Source: Lutibacter citreus (lineage in GTDB: Bacteria > Bacteroidota > Bacteroidia > Flavobacteriales > Flavobacteriaceae). From it: a stretch of DNA of 64,000 nucleotides. The stretch is taken from the NCBI RefSeq assembly GCF_003260195.1, contig NZ_QEIH01000004.1:470223-534222 (forward strand), read 5' to 3'. A model generated the notes under the pieces. The model had not been told where the DNA came from. It was given only the letters and a program-made list of their open reading frames with translations, and made no database searches. Both the position numbers and the translations under genes were made by a program. This document shows positions 17,251-26,400 of this stretch, piece by piece; within the stretch, counting starts at the first letter, position 1, and every line of letters starts with the position of its first letter.

Positions 17251-18444
17251 TTAAAAGATAGTATATCCTAATAAGAAAGAAAAATTACTGTAATCTAAAG
17301 TGTTCTGTCCTTTCTTCCATAAAAGATTTGATGCAACTCCATATCTAACCTCGGCTGAAAACTTATTCTTATATTTATAACCTATTCCAAGAACAGAATG
17401 AACTACATGTTCAAAATCATAGGTAATATTTTTGAACTTTAAATTTGAATCACCAACAATATCAAATACATATAAATAATTTAAAAATAATTTAGATTTC
17501 TCATTTAATTGCATATAGTGCCTAACTCCAAAGGAAAATTCAACTGAGGAATAGTCAACTTCTGCTTTGTGATAAGTAACAAGATTTTCATAACCACCAA
17601 TTAGTTCTTTAATATCTTTTTCAGCTTTAAAACTTTGAACCAATGGCTCAAACAACAGACTCCATTTCCCCTTGTTAAATGGAAATATAAATTCAAGCTC
17701 CGCTCCAAGTTTATAAGATAAATCCGCATCTAATGTTTGTCCTTTAAATTTTAACGTATTCTTTTTTATACCTATTTTAGGCGTAAAATTAAACGCTCCA
17801 GCCTTTTTGGATTTAACATATCTTGGATTTTTACACTTATTATAATCATCAAAAAAATTTATTAGACTTTTATTATATTGTAAATTTTCAACTTTTGCTA
17901 ATGATATTTTAGAACATTTTAAATTTAATAAAAGTTGTTGTTTATATTCATAATTATGCGCAAGCATTTCAACATCATCTACTGTTGAATTATAAATTTT
18001 ATGCACTAATTGTTCTATACTTCTACTAGGTATTTTATAAAAAAACCTTATTAAGTTATTATTCTCATAATAATACAAATTAGCATCTCCTTCAACTAAT
18101 ACTTTTAAAAATAAGGTGTCTTTTTCAAACTTAACATTTCTTGATGTATCTAAATCATCAATATTATAAACAGTTTTATCAATGTTTACCTCTGCACTAA
18201 TATATTTTAGTTCATCACTTAAACCAAATTCTTTAATATTTTTAACATTTCCTATTTGCTCTTCTCCATCCAAGGATTTTTTATAAATGAACTCTTTAGG
18301 AATATTAAAAAAGTCTACATTTTTAATATAGCATTCAATTGTTTCATTTGAATCAGTAATAATGTATCCTTTTTGAAATGTAACTTGGGAAAATCCATTA
18401 AATAAAGTAAATACCAAAACGGTAAGGGTAATAATCTTTTTCAT
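17251..18444 (-). CDS. Secreted protein of unknown function, C-terminal beta-barrel-like
   Basis: A 397-residue protein with a cleavable signal peptide (MKKIITLTVLVFTLFNGFSQ). The first half is beta-rich (FQKGYIITDSNETIECYIK) and is followed by a helical stretch (about 155-210). From about residue 225 alternating beta strands suggest an outer-membrane barrel (LDADLSYKLGAELEF, VEFSFGVRHYMQL, VLGIGYKYK, SAEVRYGVASN), and the chain ends in Phe as barrel proteins often do. I do not recognise the family. It has no carbohydrate-active motif and probably does not belong to the catabolic locus. It ends 3 bases from the stop of the lacI fragment, to which it is convergent. Confidence 0.75.
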   Translation of the reverse strand: MKKIITLTVLVFTLFNGFSQVTFQKGYIITDSNETIECYIKNVDFFNIPKEFIYKKSLDGEEQIGNVKNIKEFGLSDELKYISAEVNIDKTVYNIDDLDTSRNVKFEKDTLFLKVLVEGDANLYYYENNNLIRFFYKIPSRSIEQLVHKIYNSTVDDVEMLAHNYEYKQQLLLNLKCSKISLAKVENLQYNKSLINFFDDYNKCKNPRYVKSKKAGAFNFTPKIGIKKNTLKFKGQTLDADLSYKLGAELEFIFPFNKGKWSLLFEPLVQSFKAEKDIKELIGGYENLVTYHKAEVDYSSVEFSFGVRHYMQLNEKSKLFLNYLYVFDIVGDSNLKFKNITYDFEHVVHSVLGIGYKYKNKFSAEVRYGVASNLLWKKGQNTLDYSNFSFLLGYTIF

Positions 18445-18461
18445 AGTGTTTTTTGTTTACA

Positions 18462-18469
18462 CAAAAATA
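18462..18469 (-). promoter_or_regulatory. Promoter -7 box of the unknown secreted protein
   Basis: On the minus strand this reads TATTTTTG, a match to TAnnTTTG, 17 bases before the ATG at 18444. No convincing -33 box is seen. Confidence 0.4.
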
Positions 18470-18493
18470 CCTTGTTTTTAAATTTACACCTAA

Positions 18494-19861
18494 CTATTTT
18501 AGCCGTTTTCTATTTAAAAATATATTACTCGTAAAACCATCAACTACATCATCAAAAACCAATGGAGGTCTTGAGTCATCTTTAATTGTATTTATATGAA
18601 CATTATTAATACTCAAGCCTTTTATATGACGTGCATAAATACCACTTGCCGGCAATGTTTTTACCAAATAAAATTCTGGCCACCATTCTCCAAGTACATC
18701 CAATGTATATTCTTTAATTTCTTTTGAAGCATCTTCTTTTGTTCCTCCTCCTGAAACGGTAAACTGAATATTATTTAACTGAATATCTGAAATATAATTA
18801 TCAGGCATTCCAGTTAGAAAAAATGCTGAATTTTTATCTAACTCCTTATTATCAACAATAAAATCGCTAAAAATAAAACTGCGCATAGCTTTCATAGGTA
18901 ACATTTCAACCGGAGAATCTACTCCTGCACGTTGTTGACAAAAAGTCATAAATACAGGTCTCGGCACGTTTCTCATTACTAAATTTGTAAACGACATATT
19001 TTTCATTTCAGCACCTTCATTCATTTGAATTTTTAATCCTGAATCTTGAATATCGTGAAACGTACAATTAGAAACTGTTACAGATTCAAAATCGCCACGA
19101 GAAGCTAAACCAATTCGCATAGCCGCCCATTTACTTGTAAACACACAATTTGTTACCACAATATCTTTACAAGGCTTATCTGCTCTTGAAGTTTGTAAAC
19201 AAATAGAATCATCACTAGTATCAAAAGAACTGTTTGAAACACGAACATTTGTACAGCCATCAAAATCTAATCCGTCTCCATTTCCATTAACTCTACTATG
19301 AATTTTAATTCCATCAACAACAATTTCATCACAATACAACCAAGCCGAAGTCCAAGCAGCTGGATTAATCAACGTAATATCATTCATATGAATTTTACTA
19401 CAATTCAAAAAACGCATCATCATTGGACGACCACCCTTTTTTCTTGTAAAATTTTTCATATAACCATTCCCGTCAATAGTTCCATAACCTTCAAAAGCAA
19501 ATGATTTAGCATTACTAGCAAAAATTAAACAACGGTCCATATGAGGTTCATTCTTATAGGTGTTTTTATGAGTGTCTGTTGTATAATCCTCATAGTCTGG
19601 ACTCCCCAATAAAACTGCTCCATTTTCAATATGAAGTGTTACATAATCCTTCATATAAATTGTACCAATCATCACCGTTTTTCCTGCAGGAATTATAACT
19701 TTCCCACCTCCATTTTCAGTACAAGCATCAATTGCTGCTTGAACAGCTTTTGTATCTTTAGTAACTCCATCTGCTTTTGCTCCGTAATCTATTACGTTAA
19801 AATCTGTAGCAAATACTTGCAACTGAAACCCTATTATCAATAGAAATATTATTTTTTTCAT
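18494..19861 (-). CDS. GH28-like parallel beta-helix glycosidase
   Basis: A 455-residue secreted protein (signal MKKIIFLLIIGFQLQVFA). The beta-helix opening FNVIDYGAKADGVTKDTKAVQAAIDAC is at 21-47. GH28 landmarks follow: GDGLDFDGC (about 196-203, equivalent to the N-T-D motif) and DTSDDSICLQ (Asp217-Asp218). The polygalacturonase GHG motif is not present, because the corresponding place reads WAAMRIGLAS, and RIK is replaced by GLKIQ. That argues against a classical polygalacturonase and for an exo-acting or otherwise divergent GH28. It is the last gene of the 28884-18494 operon, 5 bases after the esterase gene. Action on a galactose- or galacturonate-type linkage is an inference. Confidence 0.8.
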   Translation of the reverse strand: MKKIIFLLIIGFQLQVFATDFNVIDYGAKADGVTKDTKAVQAAIDACTENGGGKVIIPAGKTVMIGTIYMKDYVTLHIENGAVLLGSPDYEDYTTDTHKNTYKNEPHMDRCLIFASNAKSFAFEGYGTIDGNGYMKNFTRKKGGRPMMMRFLNCSKIHMNDITLINPAAWTSAWLYCDEIVVDGIKIHSRVNGNGDGLDFDGCTNVRVSNSSFDTSDDSICLQTSRADKPCKDIVVTNCVFTSKWAAMRIGLASRGDFESVTVSNCTFHDIQDSGLKIQMNEGAEMKNMSFTNLVMRNVPRPVFMTFCQQRAGVDSPVEMLPMKAMRSFIFSDFIVDNKELDKNSAFFLTGMPDNYISDIQLNNIQFTVSGGGTKEDASKEIKEYTLDVLGEWWPEFYLVKTLPASGIYARHIKGLSINNVHINTIKDDSRPPLVFDDVVDGFTSNIFLNRKRLK

Positions 19862-19866
19862 TTTGT

Positions 19867-21825
19867 TTAGTTTTTATTTATATAAAAGTATCTTATTCTA
19901 CAAGCGTTCCCTTCGCTTCTAGCATCTTTATTTTTTGAAATTTTTAATTCAAGTGTATGCTTTTTATTGGACAATTTACTAGCCAATGTATAATACCATG
20001 GTAAATGAACTTGCCCACTCCATTTGGTAAATAAATTTTGAGTTTCCCAATCTCCTTTATCTATTCTGTATTCAATAATTCCAGCATCTTTACCTGCTGC
20101 AATTGCAATACCAACAGTACTCCCTTCAAACTTAAATTTTAATATTTTTGCTACTTTGTTACCAATTAACATTGGCGCATCAACATAATTTGATCTTGTT
20201 CTAGTTTTATCATTCGGGTTCCAAGAATTATTAATAGACCACCCTTTTGATAACTTCACTGTTGAAATATCAACTAGTTCTCCATTATCATATGAAAACT
20301 CATTTATTCTTTTTGGTAAACCATATGACAAAATCTTATCATCAGCATCCAAATGTTTTGAATATGAACTTTCTAAAAACAGAATCATTGAATGCGCATA
20401 AATACCTTGCCCAAATGATGAAGGATGTAAATTCTTAAAATCTTGTTCCCAAGTAAACTCTCCATTATCAATTCTATCAGTTACTTCTTTTGCTAAATTT
20501 ATGGTTGAAATCCCATAATGTTCCGCAATTAAATTATGATTTGTAATAACGGTTGGCTCAACTCCTTTTCTGTAAGCCTCCATTTTATCTGGATCCACAA
20601 AATGCATCATAACCAAATCCATTTCAGGATTCGTTTTTCTTAAATGCCTCACAATACCTTCCATTCCTCTAATTTGTTCTTCGGATGTTCTTTCGTTTGT
20701 GGAATCGTTCACTGCTGCTTCTTCAAATAACAAATCAATTTTTCCTTTAGACAAAACATCTCTTTGTAATCTAAATGCGCCTGGAGTACTTCCCATTGAA
20801 GAAATTCCTGCCGCAACAAATTCAAATTTGGTTTCAGGAAATCGTTTTACTAAATAAGCTGAAATACTATCTCTCCAACCTGGATTAAAAGTAATTGAAC
20901 CTCCTAAAAAAGCTACTCTTCCTACTTTCTCTCTTTCAAACATAATATAGCTGTTTGAAATACCGTTCCTTTTTATATGGTAATTATATGAATTTAATTT
21001 CCCTTTTTGAATTGAATTATATTTAATAAAATCAATTACCATTTGAGGATTATCAATTTCATAATGATGCCCTTTTAATTTTTGATTTCCCTTGGAACAA
21101 GGTAAAATAGAAGCTGGCGCACCTAACTCAATATATCTCTGAATCAGTTTTAACGAATTCTCTTTTGGAGGAACAACCTTATCATTATTACTAATAGAAT
21201 GTAAAATAGGAACTCTATTTTTCGCCAATGCATCTAAATTATCAATAGGATTATTTAAATAGGCTTTAGCTTCTTCATCAGATTGAAATCCATACTCTTG
21301 CTTCAAAAGTTGCCATTCATTTTTACTTCCATCACCTAACCCTAATCCTGCGGGCCAACTTTTAAAATCGCAAACAATAGCATCTGCATAAATACAAGCT
21401 ACTTTTTCTGGATTTACTTTTGCCCAGTTATAAGCAAACAATCCACCTCTGCTATGACAATGAATAGCTACTTTTTTCTGAAGCTGATAATTCTTCATTA
21501 AAAAAGAATAAAATGAATTCCAAATTTTAACAGCATTTGGACTTCCAAATCTATTATTAGTATTTATATATGCAATATGAAATCCTTCGGCAACTAAACT
21601 ACTATCAATTACTGTATGATATTCTGGAAAACGAGCTCTCCAAACCCAAGGATTTCCATTTAATGCCTTTTTTGGAATTACCAATCTTGCGTCACAGTTT
21701 TCAACTTTAAAATCTATTTTTTTAAAACCTTTCCAATCTGATTGAACTAACTCTTGAGCTGAAATATTCACTACAAAAAATTGTAAAAAAATTGTTGCAA
21801 TAAATACTTTAAATCTTATTTTCAT
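19867..21825 (-). CDS. Two-domain carbohydrate esterase: alpha/beta-hydrolase plus SGNH
   Basis: A 652-residue secreted protein (start at ATG 21825, signal ending VVNISAQ). Residues about 20-280 form an alpha/beta-hydrolase with a plausible triad: Ser125 in HCHSRGG, Asp about 215 in SNNDKVVP, His about 253 in KGHHYEID. Residues about 300-500 form an SGNH hydrolase: block I FLGGSIT (Ser310), block II Gly in GISSMGS, block III AVNDSTN and block V NLHPSSFG. The Asp normally three residues before the block V His is Lys here (DFKNLHP). A C-terminal beta-sandwich follows. It lies 1 base from the upstream sulfatase and 5 from the GH28-like gene. It likely removes acyl groups from algal polysaccharide; the leaving group is unknown. 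Confidence 0.78.
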   Translation of the reverse strand: MKIRFKVFIATIFLQFFVVNISAQELVQSDWKGFKKIDFKVENCDARLVIPKKALNGNPWVWRARFPEYHTVIDSSLVAEGFHIAYINTNNRFGSPNAVKIWNSFYSFLMKNYQLQKKVAIHCHSRGGLFAYNWAKVNPEKVACIYADAIVCDFKSWPAGLGLGDGSKNEWQLLKQEYGFQSDEEAKAYLNNPIDNLDALAKNRVPILHSISNNDKVVPPKENSLKLIQRYIELGAPASILPCSKGNQKLKGHHYEIDNPQMVIDFIKYNSIQKGKLNSYNYHIKRNGISNSYIMFEREKVGRVAFLGGSITFNPGWRDSISAYLVKRFPETKFEFVAAGISSMGSTPGAFRLQRDVLSKGKIDLLFEEAAVNDSTNERTSEEQIRGMEGIVRHLRKTNPEMDLVMMHFVDPDKMEAYRKGVEPTVITNHNLIAEHYGISTINLAKEVTDRIDNGEFTWEQDFKNLHPSSFGQGIYAHSMILFLESSYSKHLDADDKILSYGLPKRINEFSYDNGELVDISTVKLSKGWSINNSWNPNDKTRTRSNYVDAPMLIGNKVAKILKFKFEGSTVGIAIAAGKDAGIIEYRIDKGDWETQNLFTKWSGQVHLPWYYTLASKLSNKKHTLELKISKNKDARSEGNACRIRYFYINKN

Positions 21826-21826
21826 T

Positions 21827-23113
21827 TTAATATTTTTCAGAAATTTTAACGGTGTCACCAACCTTTACTTGCCATTCTTTTAATTCACTAATTAACTTTT
21901 TCACTTCGGAAACTGAAGATTTTTTATTTACCAGATTAGTAGTTTCCCAAGGGTCATTTTCTAAATTATAGTACTCTACGTCTCCCGTTTTAGGATAAAC
22001 AATTAGTTTTTTATTATTAGAAACAACACCTCTTTGGTCATCAAACATTGCTAAATAAATAGATCCTCTACCTTTCGATTTCTTATTAATTAATGGCGTT
22101 AAACTTTGAAAATCTATATTTTTAGGTCCTTGTATTCCTAACAAATCAAATAATGTAGGGTTTACATCTTGTAAATAAACACGTTCTTTAATTTTAGTAT
22201 TCGGTTTAATTTTTGGAGCTTTTATTATTAACGGAGCGGTTACACTTGGTTCGTACAAACAAACTTTTCCTGCAACTCCATTTTCACCAAAATTAATTCC
22301 GTGATCAGACATAAATACAATAATGGTATTATCGTAAACACCTTTTTGTTTCAACGCCTTAATAATATCACCCACTCTAACATCCATATGCGTTACCATT
22401 GCATTATTCTGCTGAACTCTAGATTGCATTGTTTTTGAACTCAAAGGATCATTTGTATACTGATATTTCACATTTTTATTCAATGGTTTCCCATTTACCA
22501 CACTTGGCGGTAAAACCATATCTTTTGCAGGATATAAATCGTAATAATTTTGAGTAGTTTGTCTTGGTACGTGCGGAGCATTAAAAGCAACATACATAAA
22601 GAAAGGCTTCTCACTTTTATATTCATTTATATATTGAACAGCTTCATTACCTGTAATGTCTGTTACGTGCCCGCCAGTTGTATTGTATGTTTTTAATTGA
22701 CCTGGTTGAATACTCCCTAACTTATCAAAAATGTCTTTTGGATTTTTCCCCCAAGCGTGCCATTTACCAGTCATAAATGATGAATAACCGTTTTCTCTTA
22801 AAATTTCAGGAAATGCAACTGGAGCATTGTCTTTTGTTATTTTTTGAGATTTCCAAATATGCTGCCCATAAAACAACATAGTTCTACTAGGAATACAAAC
22901 CGCAGGAGACCAACAGCCCATATTGTAAGCTGCCGTAAATGAAACTCCTTCTTTTGCCAACGCATCAATATTTGGAGTTACCATTGCTGGATTTCCATAA
23001 GCACCAACTGCTTGATTGCTTTGATCATCGGATTCTATAAAAACAATATTTGTTTGAGCGTTCATATAAACACCCAAACAAATTTGTAGTACTATAAATA
23101 GTAGTTTTTTCAT
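21827..23113 (-). CDS. S1-family sulfatase
   Basis: A 428-residue secreted arylsulfatase-type enzyme (signal to MNAQ, residue 20). The metal-binding start is TNIVFIESDDQSNQ (Asp29, Asp30). The formylglycine motif is C-I-P-S-R at 73-77. A later metal site is FMSDHGINFGENG. The active-site Cys needs conversion by a formylglycine-generating enzyme, which is not encoded in this window. It would hydrolyse sulfate esters on galactan oligosaccharides, exact position unknown. Its stop is 1 base from the esterase start. It is separated from the upstream sulfatase gene by 196 bases that contain a paired-hairpin repeat. Confidence 0.9.
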   Translation of the reverse strand: MKKLLFIVLQICLGVYMNAQTNIVFIESDDQSNQAVGAYGNPAMVTPNIDALAKEGVSFTAAYNMGCWSPAVCIPSRTMLFYGQHIWKSQKITKDNAPVAFPEILRENGYSSFMTGKWHAWGKNPKDIFDKLGSIQPGQLKTYNTTGGHVTDITGNEAVQYINEYKSEKPFFMYVAFNAPHVPRQTTQNYYDLYPAKDMVLPPSVVNGKPLNKNVKYQYTNDPLSSKTMQSRVQQNNAMVTHMDVRVGDIIKALKQKGVYDNTIIVFMSDHGINFGENGVAGKVCLYEPSVTAPLIIKAPKIKPNTKIKERVYLQDVNPTLFDLLGIQGPKNIDFQSLTPLINKKSKGRGSIYLAMFDDQRGVVSNNKKLIVYPKTGDVEYYNLENDPWETTNLVNKKSSVSEVKKLISELKEWQVKVGDTVKISEKY

Positions 23114-23136
23114 TGTTTGAAAAATTAGTTTTTGGC

Positions 23137-23207
23137 AACCTGAACTTGGTTCAGGTTCTCATCAATCTAGTAATCATTATAATGAGATTCTGAAACAAGT
23201 TCAGAAT
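23137..23207. repeat. Paired-hairpin intergenic repeat, copy 1
   Basis: Two adjacent inverted repeats: AACCTGAAC/GTTCAGGTT (23137-23145 and 23149-23157) and ATTCTGAA/TTCAGAAT (23187-23194 and 23200-23207). The same two-hairpin layout recurs at 49690-49760 with different loops. It resembles REP-like elements and lies downstream of the 23310-24965 sulfatase gene. The rest of the 23114-23309 gap shows no gene. Confidence 0.75.
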
Positions 23208-23309
23208 GACGGATTTAATAATTGAATTAAACAAAGAATCTTTAATCCGTTAAATAGACTTTTCGATTACGCTAAGCTTCACTCAAAATGACATATTTTA
23301 TTTCAATTA

Positions 23310-24965
23310 TTAATGCCCTCCATCTGGATGACTATCATTTGTATATCTTAACACTTTTGGATTTCCTGTTCCTCTAGCATTTGTGATTTCTGTTTTCCAA
23401 ACTTTTTTTAAGTTCTCTAAAATCTCACTATTTTTTGAATCCCCAACCAAATTATGTAATTCAGCAGGGTCATTTTTAAGGTTGTATAACTCTTCATAAA
23501 CCGGCTTTTCACCTTCTAATGGAGAATCAATATAACCTCTATAAACTGCAATTGCAGGATCGTGAACGGCATATAACATTTTATTTACAGGAATACCCAA
23601 CATTTTAGCCGTTTCAATTTCTTTGGTAGCTGAAAAATTGTTGTTTTTATAATATCTTATATATTTCCATTCTTTATCTTGAACAGCTTCACATCGTGGA
23701 TTTCCAAAATGAGTAGACCATAAATTCTCAGTATATACATATTTTCTAACCTCTGCTTTTTCACCTCTAATTAATGCTGAAATATCTTTCCCTTGAAAAG
23801 AAGCTGGTTTTTCAATTCCTGCCATTGCAACCATTGTTGCTGCAATATCTATACTTTGTACCAAAGCATCACTTTTAAACCCTCTTTGTTTTTTCTTCAA
23901 TCTAGGATCTAAAACAATAATAGGTATATGTGTTGTTTTTTCGTAACATAAAGATTTTCCTCCTAAACCTTGTTCACCCATAAATAAACCGTGATCCGAG
24001 GCAAAAATAATTATAGTATTTTTTTCAATTTTTAAATCTTTTAACTTTTTTCTTAAATTACCAACCAAACGATCAATACCAGTCATAGCTTGTAATTGAC
24101 GTATGTATCTTTCCTTTGTTCCTTCAGGAGTATCTACATAATTATATCCCGTTTGTCTATCTTCTGCTTTTAATAAATCCGCTGGTAATTTCGGGGTTTT
24201 TATGTCCTTTCTTGCGATGTAATTTGGTGGTAACGGAATATCTAAATCCCGATATAATGTTTTGTAAATATCATCATCATTTTTTTTCATTTTCATAGTA
24301 CCAGTACTAGCACCGTGAGGTAAGTTGAAATTTATTGACAACATAAAAGGCTTATCCATAGGTCTTTCATCTAAAAACTTAATTGCACCTTTTAAACTTC
24401 TGGCGTTTGGATCAAGAAAATCATCTACACCTTCATTTATAATTTCGGGTTGCGTAAATGCAATAGCATCATTAAATATTTTATGACGATCTTTTGGGTA
24501 AAAACTTAAATGCCCGTGACCTGCATACCAATAATCAAAACTTTTTTCCATAAGTCCACTTGTATAACCACCGTCTCCAATAGGAGCATGATTTTTACCA
24601 ACCCAACCCGTAAAATAACCTTCTCTACGCATAACCATTGGGTAAGATTGTGCCCAACCTTCATCAGATATACTTGTTCCCGAATTAAAGTTAACACCAT
24701 GTTTACGTTCATATTGGCTCAACAATATTGAAATTCTACTTGGGGTACAAATGGCACTTGTAATGTGAGCATTTGTAAACAATACACCCTCACTTGCCAT
24801 TTTGTCCAAATTTGGAGTTTGTACAATGGAATTCCCATCACACCCCATTAACCCATATTGTTGATCATCTGTTAAAACAAAAACAATATTTGGACGCTCT
24901 TGCGCATATAATGCATTAAAAATTAGACTGCAAAAAAATGCAAGTACTAGTATTCTATTTTTCAT
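23310..24965 (-). CDS. S1-family sulfatase
   Basis: A 551-residue secreted sulfatase. The ATG at 24965 (signal MKNRILVLAFFCSLIFNALY) is preferred to an in-frame start at 25025, which lies within the upstream gene. The metal-binding start is PNIVFVLTDDQQYG and the formylglycine motif is C-T-P-S-R (Cys73). IFASDHGLFMGEQGLGGKS provides the second metal site and a catalytic Lys. It differs clearly in sequence from the sulfatase that follows it, so the two probably attack different sulfate positions. It is in the same orientation as the DUF1080 gene, 16 bases downstream of it. Confidence 0.9.
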   Translation of the reverse strand: MKNRILVLAFFCSLIFNALYAQERPNIVFVLTDDQQYGLMGCDGNSIVQTPNLDKMASEGVLFTNAHITSAICTPSRISILLSQYERKHGVNFNSGTSISDEGWAQSYPMVMRREGYFTGWVGKNHAPIGDGGYTSGLMEKSFDYWYAGHGHLSFYPKDRHKIFNDAIAFTQPEIINEGVDDFLDPNARSLKGAIKFLDERPMDKPFMLSINFNLPHGASTGTMKMKKNDDDIYKTLYRDLDIPLPPNYIARKDIKTPKLPADLLKAEDRQTGYNYVDTPEGTKERYIRQLQAMTGIDRLVGNLRKKLKDLKIEKNTIIIFASDHGLFMGEQGLGGKSLCYEKTTHIPIIVLDPRLKKKQRGFKSDALVQSIDIAATMVAMAGIEKPASFQGKDISALIRGEKAEVRKYVYTENLWSTHFGNPRCEAVQDKEWKYIRYYKNNNFSATKEIETAKMLGIPVNKMLYAVHDPAIAVYRGYIDSPLEGEKPVYEELYNLKNDPAELHNLVGDSKNSEILENLKKVWKTEITNARGTGNPKVLRYTNDSHPDGGH

Positions 24966-24981
24966 TTTATTTAAAATTTTA

Positions 24982-26397
24982 TTATAATTCTTGTATTCTA
25001 ATATTTCTATAGGTAAGTTCAGCACCTTCTGCTTGTAAAGAAATGCTTCCTTTAGTTAGTGGATTTCCATTCGCATCAAAAAGGTTTTTAATTTCGTTCA
25101 CTAAATGTCCGTTTACATAAAATTTAGCCGATTTTGAACCTCTTACTTCAATTCTAACGGCATTCCATCCTTCAATTTCATAGTTTTTATATTTTACATT
25201 TTGAAAATATGCTTTTACTTTTGAGTCTAGAACCTTCTCTTTTCCATCACCTTCAACCACAGTTACTTTTGGGCCTTTTATTACCCATAAATCACCCGTA
25301 TCACCTTCTTGAATTTGACATTCTAAACATACTGGCCATACTTTTTTCTCTCCTTGAATATGAAAACAAATACCAGCATCACGTTTTGCTTCAACTCTAG
25401 GTTCAAACTTACGTTCTCCCCATTTATACTCTAGCTCTAAATTGTAACTACTATATTCTTTATTAGTGGTTATTATTGCAAAAGGCGCTTTATTTCCTTT
25501 CCATTTCTGAAGTACTTCAATACTATTCTCTTTTACTTCAAAATGTTTGTTACCTTCTGCATTCTCTTTTTCAGACGTTGTAAAAACTGTACCGAAACCA
25601 TCTTTTGGAAAAGGATTTTCCCAAACAATCTTTTCAGTTTGTTTTTGCTCAGTTGTTTCTCTTACCCATATATTTCTATACTCAACAGGATCATTATGGT
25701 ATTGCAAATAAATTGGAGCTGTTTCTGGCATATTATCAGGATAAGAAGTTACCTTTCTATACAAAGTTGGTCCTTCATATACTTGATTATTCTGAACCAA
25801 TACACCATTATGCAAAACAGTAATACAAGCCTTTTCTTTCATTTTACCATTTTTATAAACAGGAGCTTTAAATATAATATCGTAACTATTCCAATTACCT
25901 TGAGGAGTTGAAGCATTTACTAGTGGTGGGAATTGACCATAAATTGCACCTGCTTGCCCATCTGCATACGTTTCATTTACAAAACTTGATAATATTTGGA
26001 CTTCAAATTTACCCATAATGTAAATACCACTATTATTTCCTTTTTGTCCATTAGGCTTTAAAGTATCATTCACTCTCCATTCAAGATGCATTTGCATATC
26101 CCCAAAACTTTGTTTTGAAGAAAGACCACCTTTGCCTGCAACCATATATGAACTATCAATTATTTTGAAGTTACTAGGTTTCCAAGCGTCTAAATTACTT
26201 CCATCAAAAAGAATAATTGCGTCTGATGGTGGTGCTGTTCTTGTTCCCTTACCTGGAATTACTCTAACTGGTTTTTCTCTAGTAACATCATGTAACCTAT
26301 CTTTTAAATACAATCGCTTACTTTCTTGAGCATTAATTGTAAAAACTAGAATTAATAATGCTATCGTTATTGATGATTTTACTTTATTAAATATCAT
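24982..26397 (-). CDS. Tandem DUF1080 (3-keto-disaccharide hydrolase-type) protein
   Basis: A 471-residue secreted protein (signal MIFNKVKSSITIALLILVFTINAQ) with two DUF1080-like concanavalin folds (PF06439). Domain 1 (about 55-255) has DAIILFDGSNLDAWKP, MQMHLEWRVND, NNSGIYIMGKFEVQIL and YLQYHNDPVEYRNIWVRE. Domain 2 (about 285-470) has YNLELEYKWGERKF, DAGICFHIQGEKK and ISLQAEGAELTYRNIRIQ. Both end in the typical E-Y/L-x-Y-R-N-I-x-V/I-x-E signature. Members of this family cleave 3-keto-glycosides by elimination after a separate dehydrogenase has oxidised C3. It lies between a GH2 gene (3 bases) and a sulfatase gene (16 bases). A purely binding role is possible. Confidence 0.82.
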   Translation of the reverse strand: MIFNKVKSSITIALLILVFTINAQESKRLYLKDRLHDVTREKPVRVIPGKGTRTAPPSDAIILFDGSNLDAWKPSNFKIIDSSYMVAGKGGLSSKQSFGDMQMHLEWRVNDTLKPNGQKGNNSGIYIMGKFEVQILSSFVNETYADGQAGAIYGQFPPLVNASTPQGNWNSYDIIFKAPVYKNGKMKEKACITVLHNGVLVQNNQVYEGPTLYRKVTSYPDNMPETAPIYLQYHNDPVEYRNIWVRETTEQKQTEKIVWENPFPKDGFGTVFTTSEKENAEGNKHFEVKENSIEVLQKWKGNKAPFAIITTNKEYSSYNLELEYKWGERKFEPRVEAKRDAGICFHIQGEKKVWPVCLECQIQEGDTGDLWVIKGPKVTVVEGDGKEKVLDSKVKAYFQNVKYKNYEIEGWNAVRIEVRGSKSAKFYVNGHLVNEIKNLFDANGNPLTKGSISLQAEGAELTYRNIRIQEL

Positions 26398-26400
26398 AAT

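Noticed and set aside
17251..18444. SusC/SusD or porin for oligosaccharide uptake
   Set aside because: The C-terminal barrel-like half is too short for a TonB-dependent transporter, and no plug domain or SusD-like helical repeats are seen.
24966..25025. Upstream start for the 23310-24965 sulfatase
   Set aside because: It would overlap the DUF1080 gene, and the 20 extra residues would precede a complete signal peptide.
25543..25911. 122-codon plus-strand frame inside the DUF1080 gene
   Set aside because: Antisense to well-matched DUF1080 coding sequence, with no family similarity of its own.
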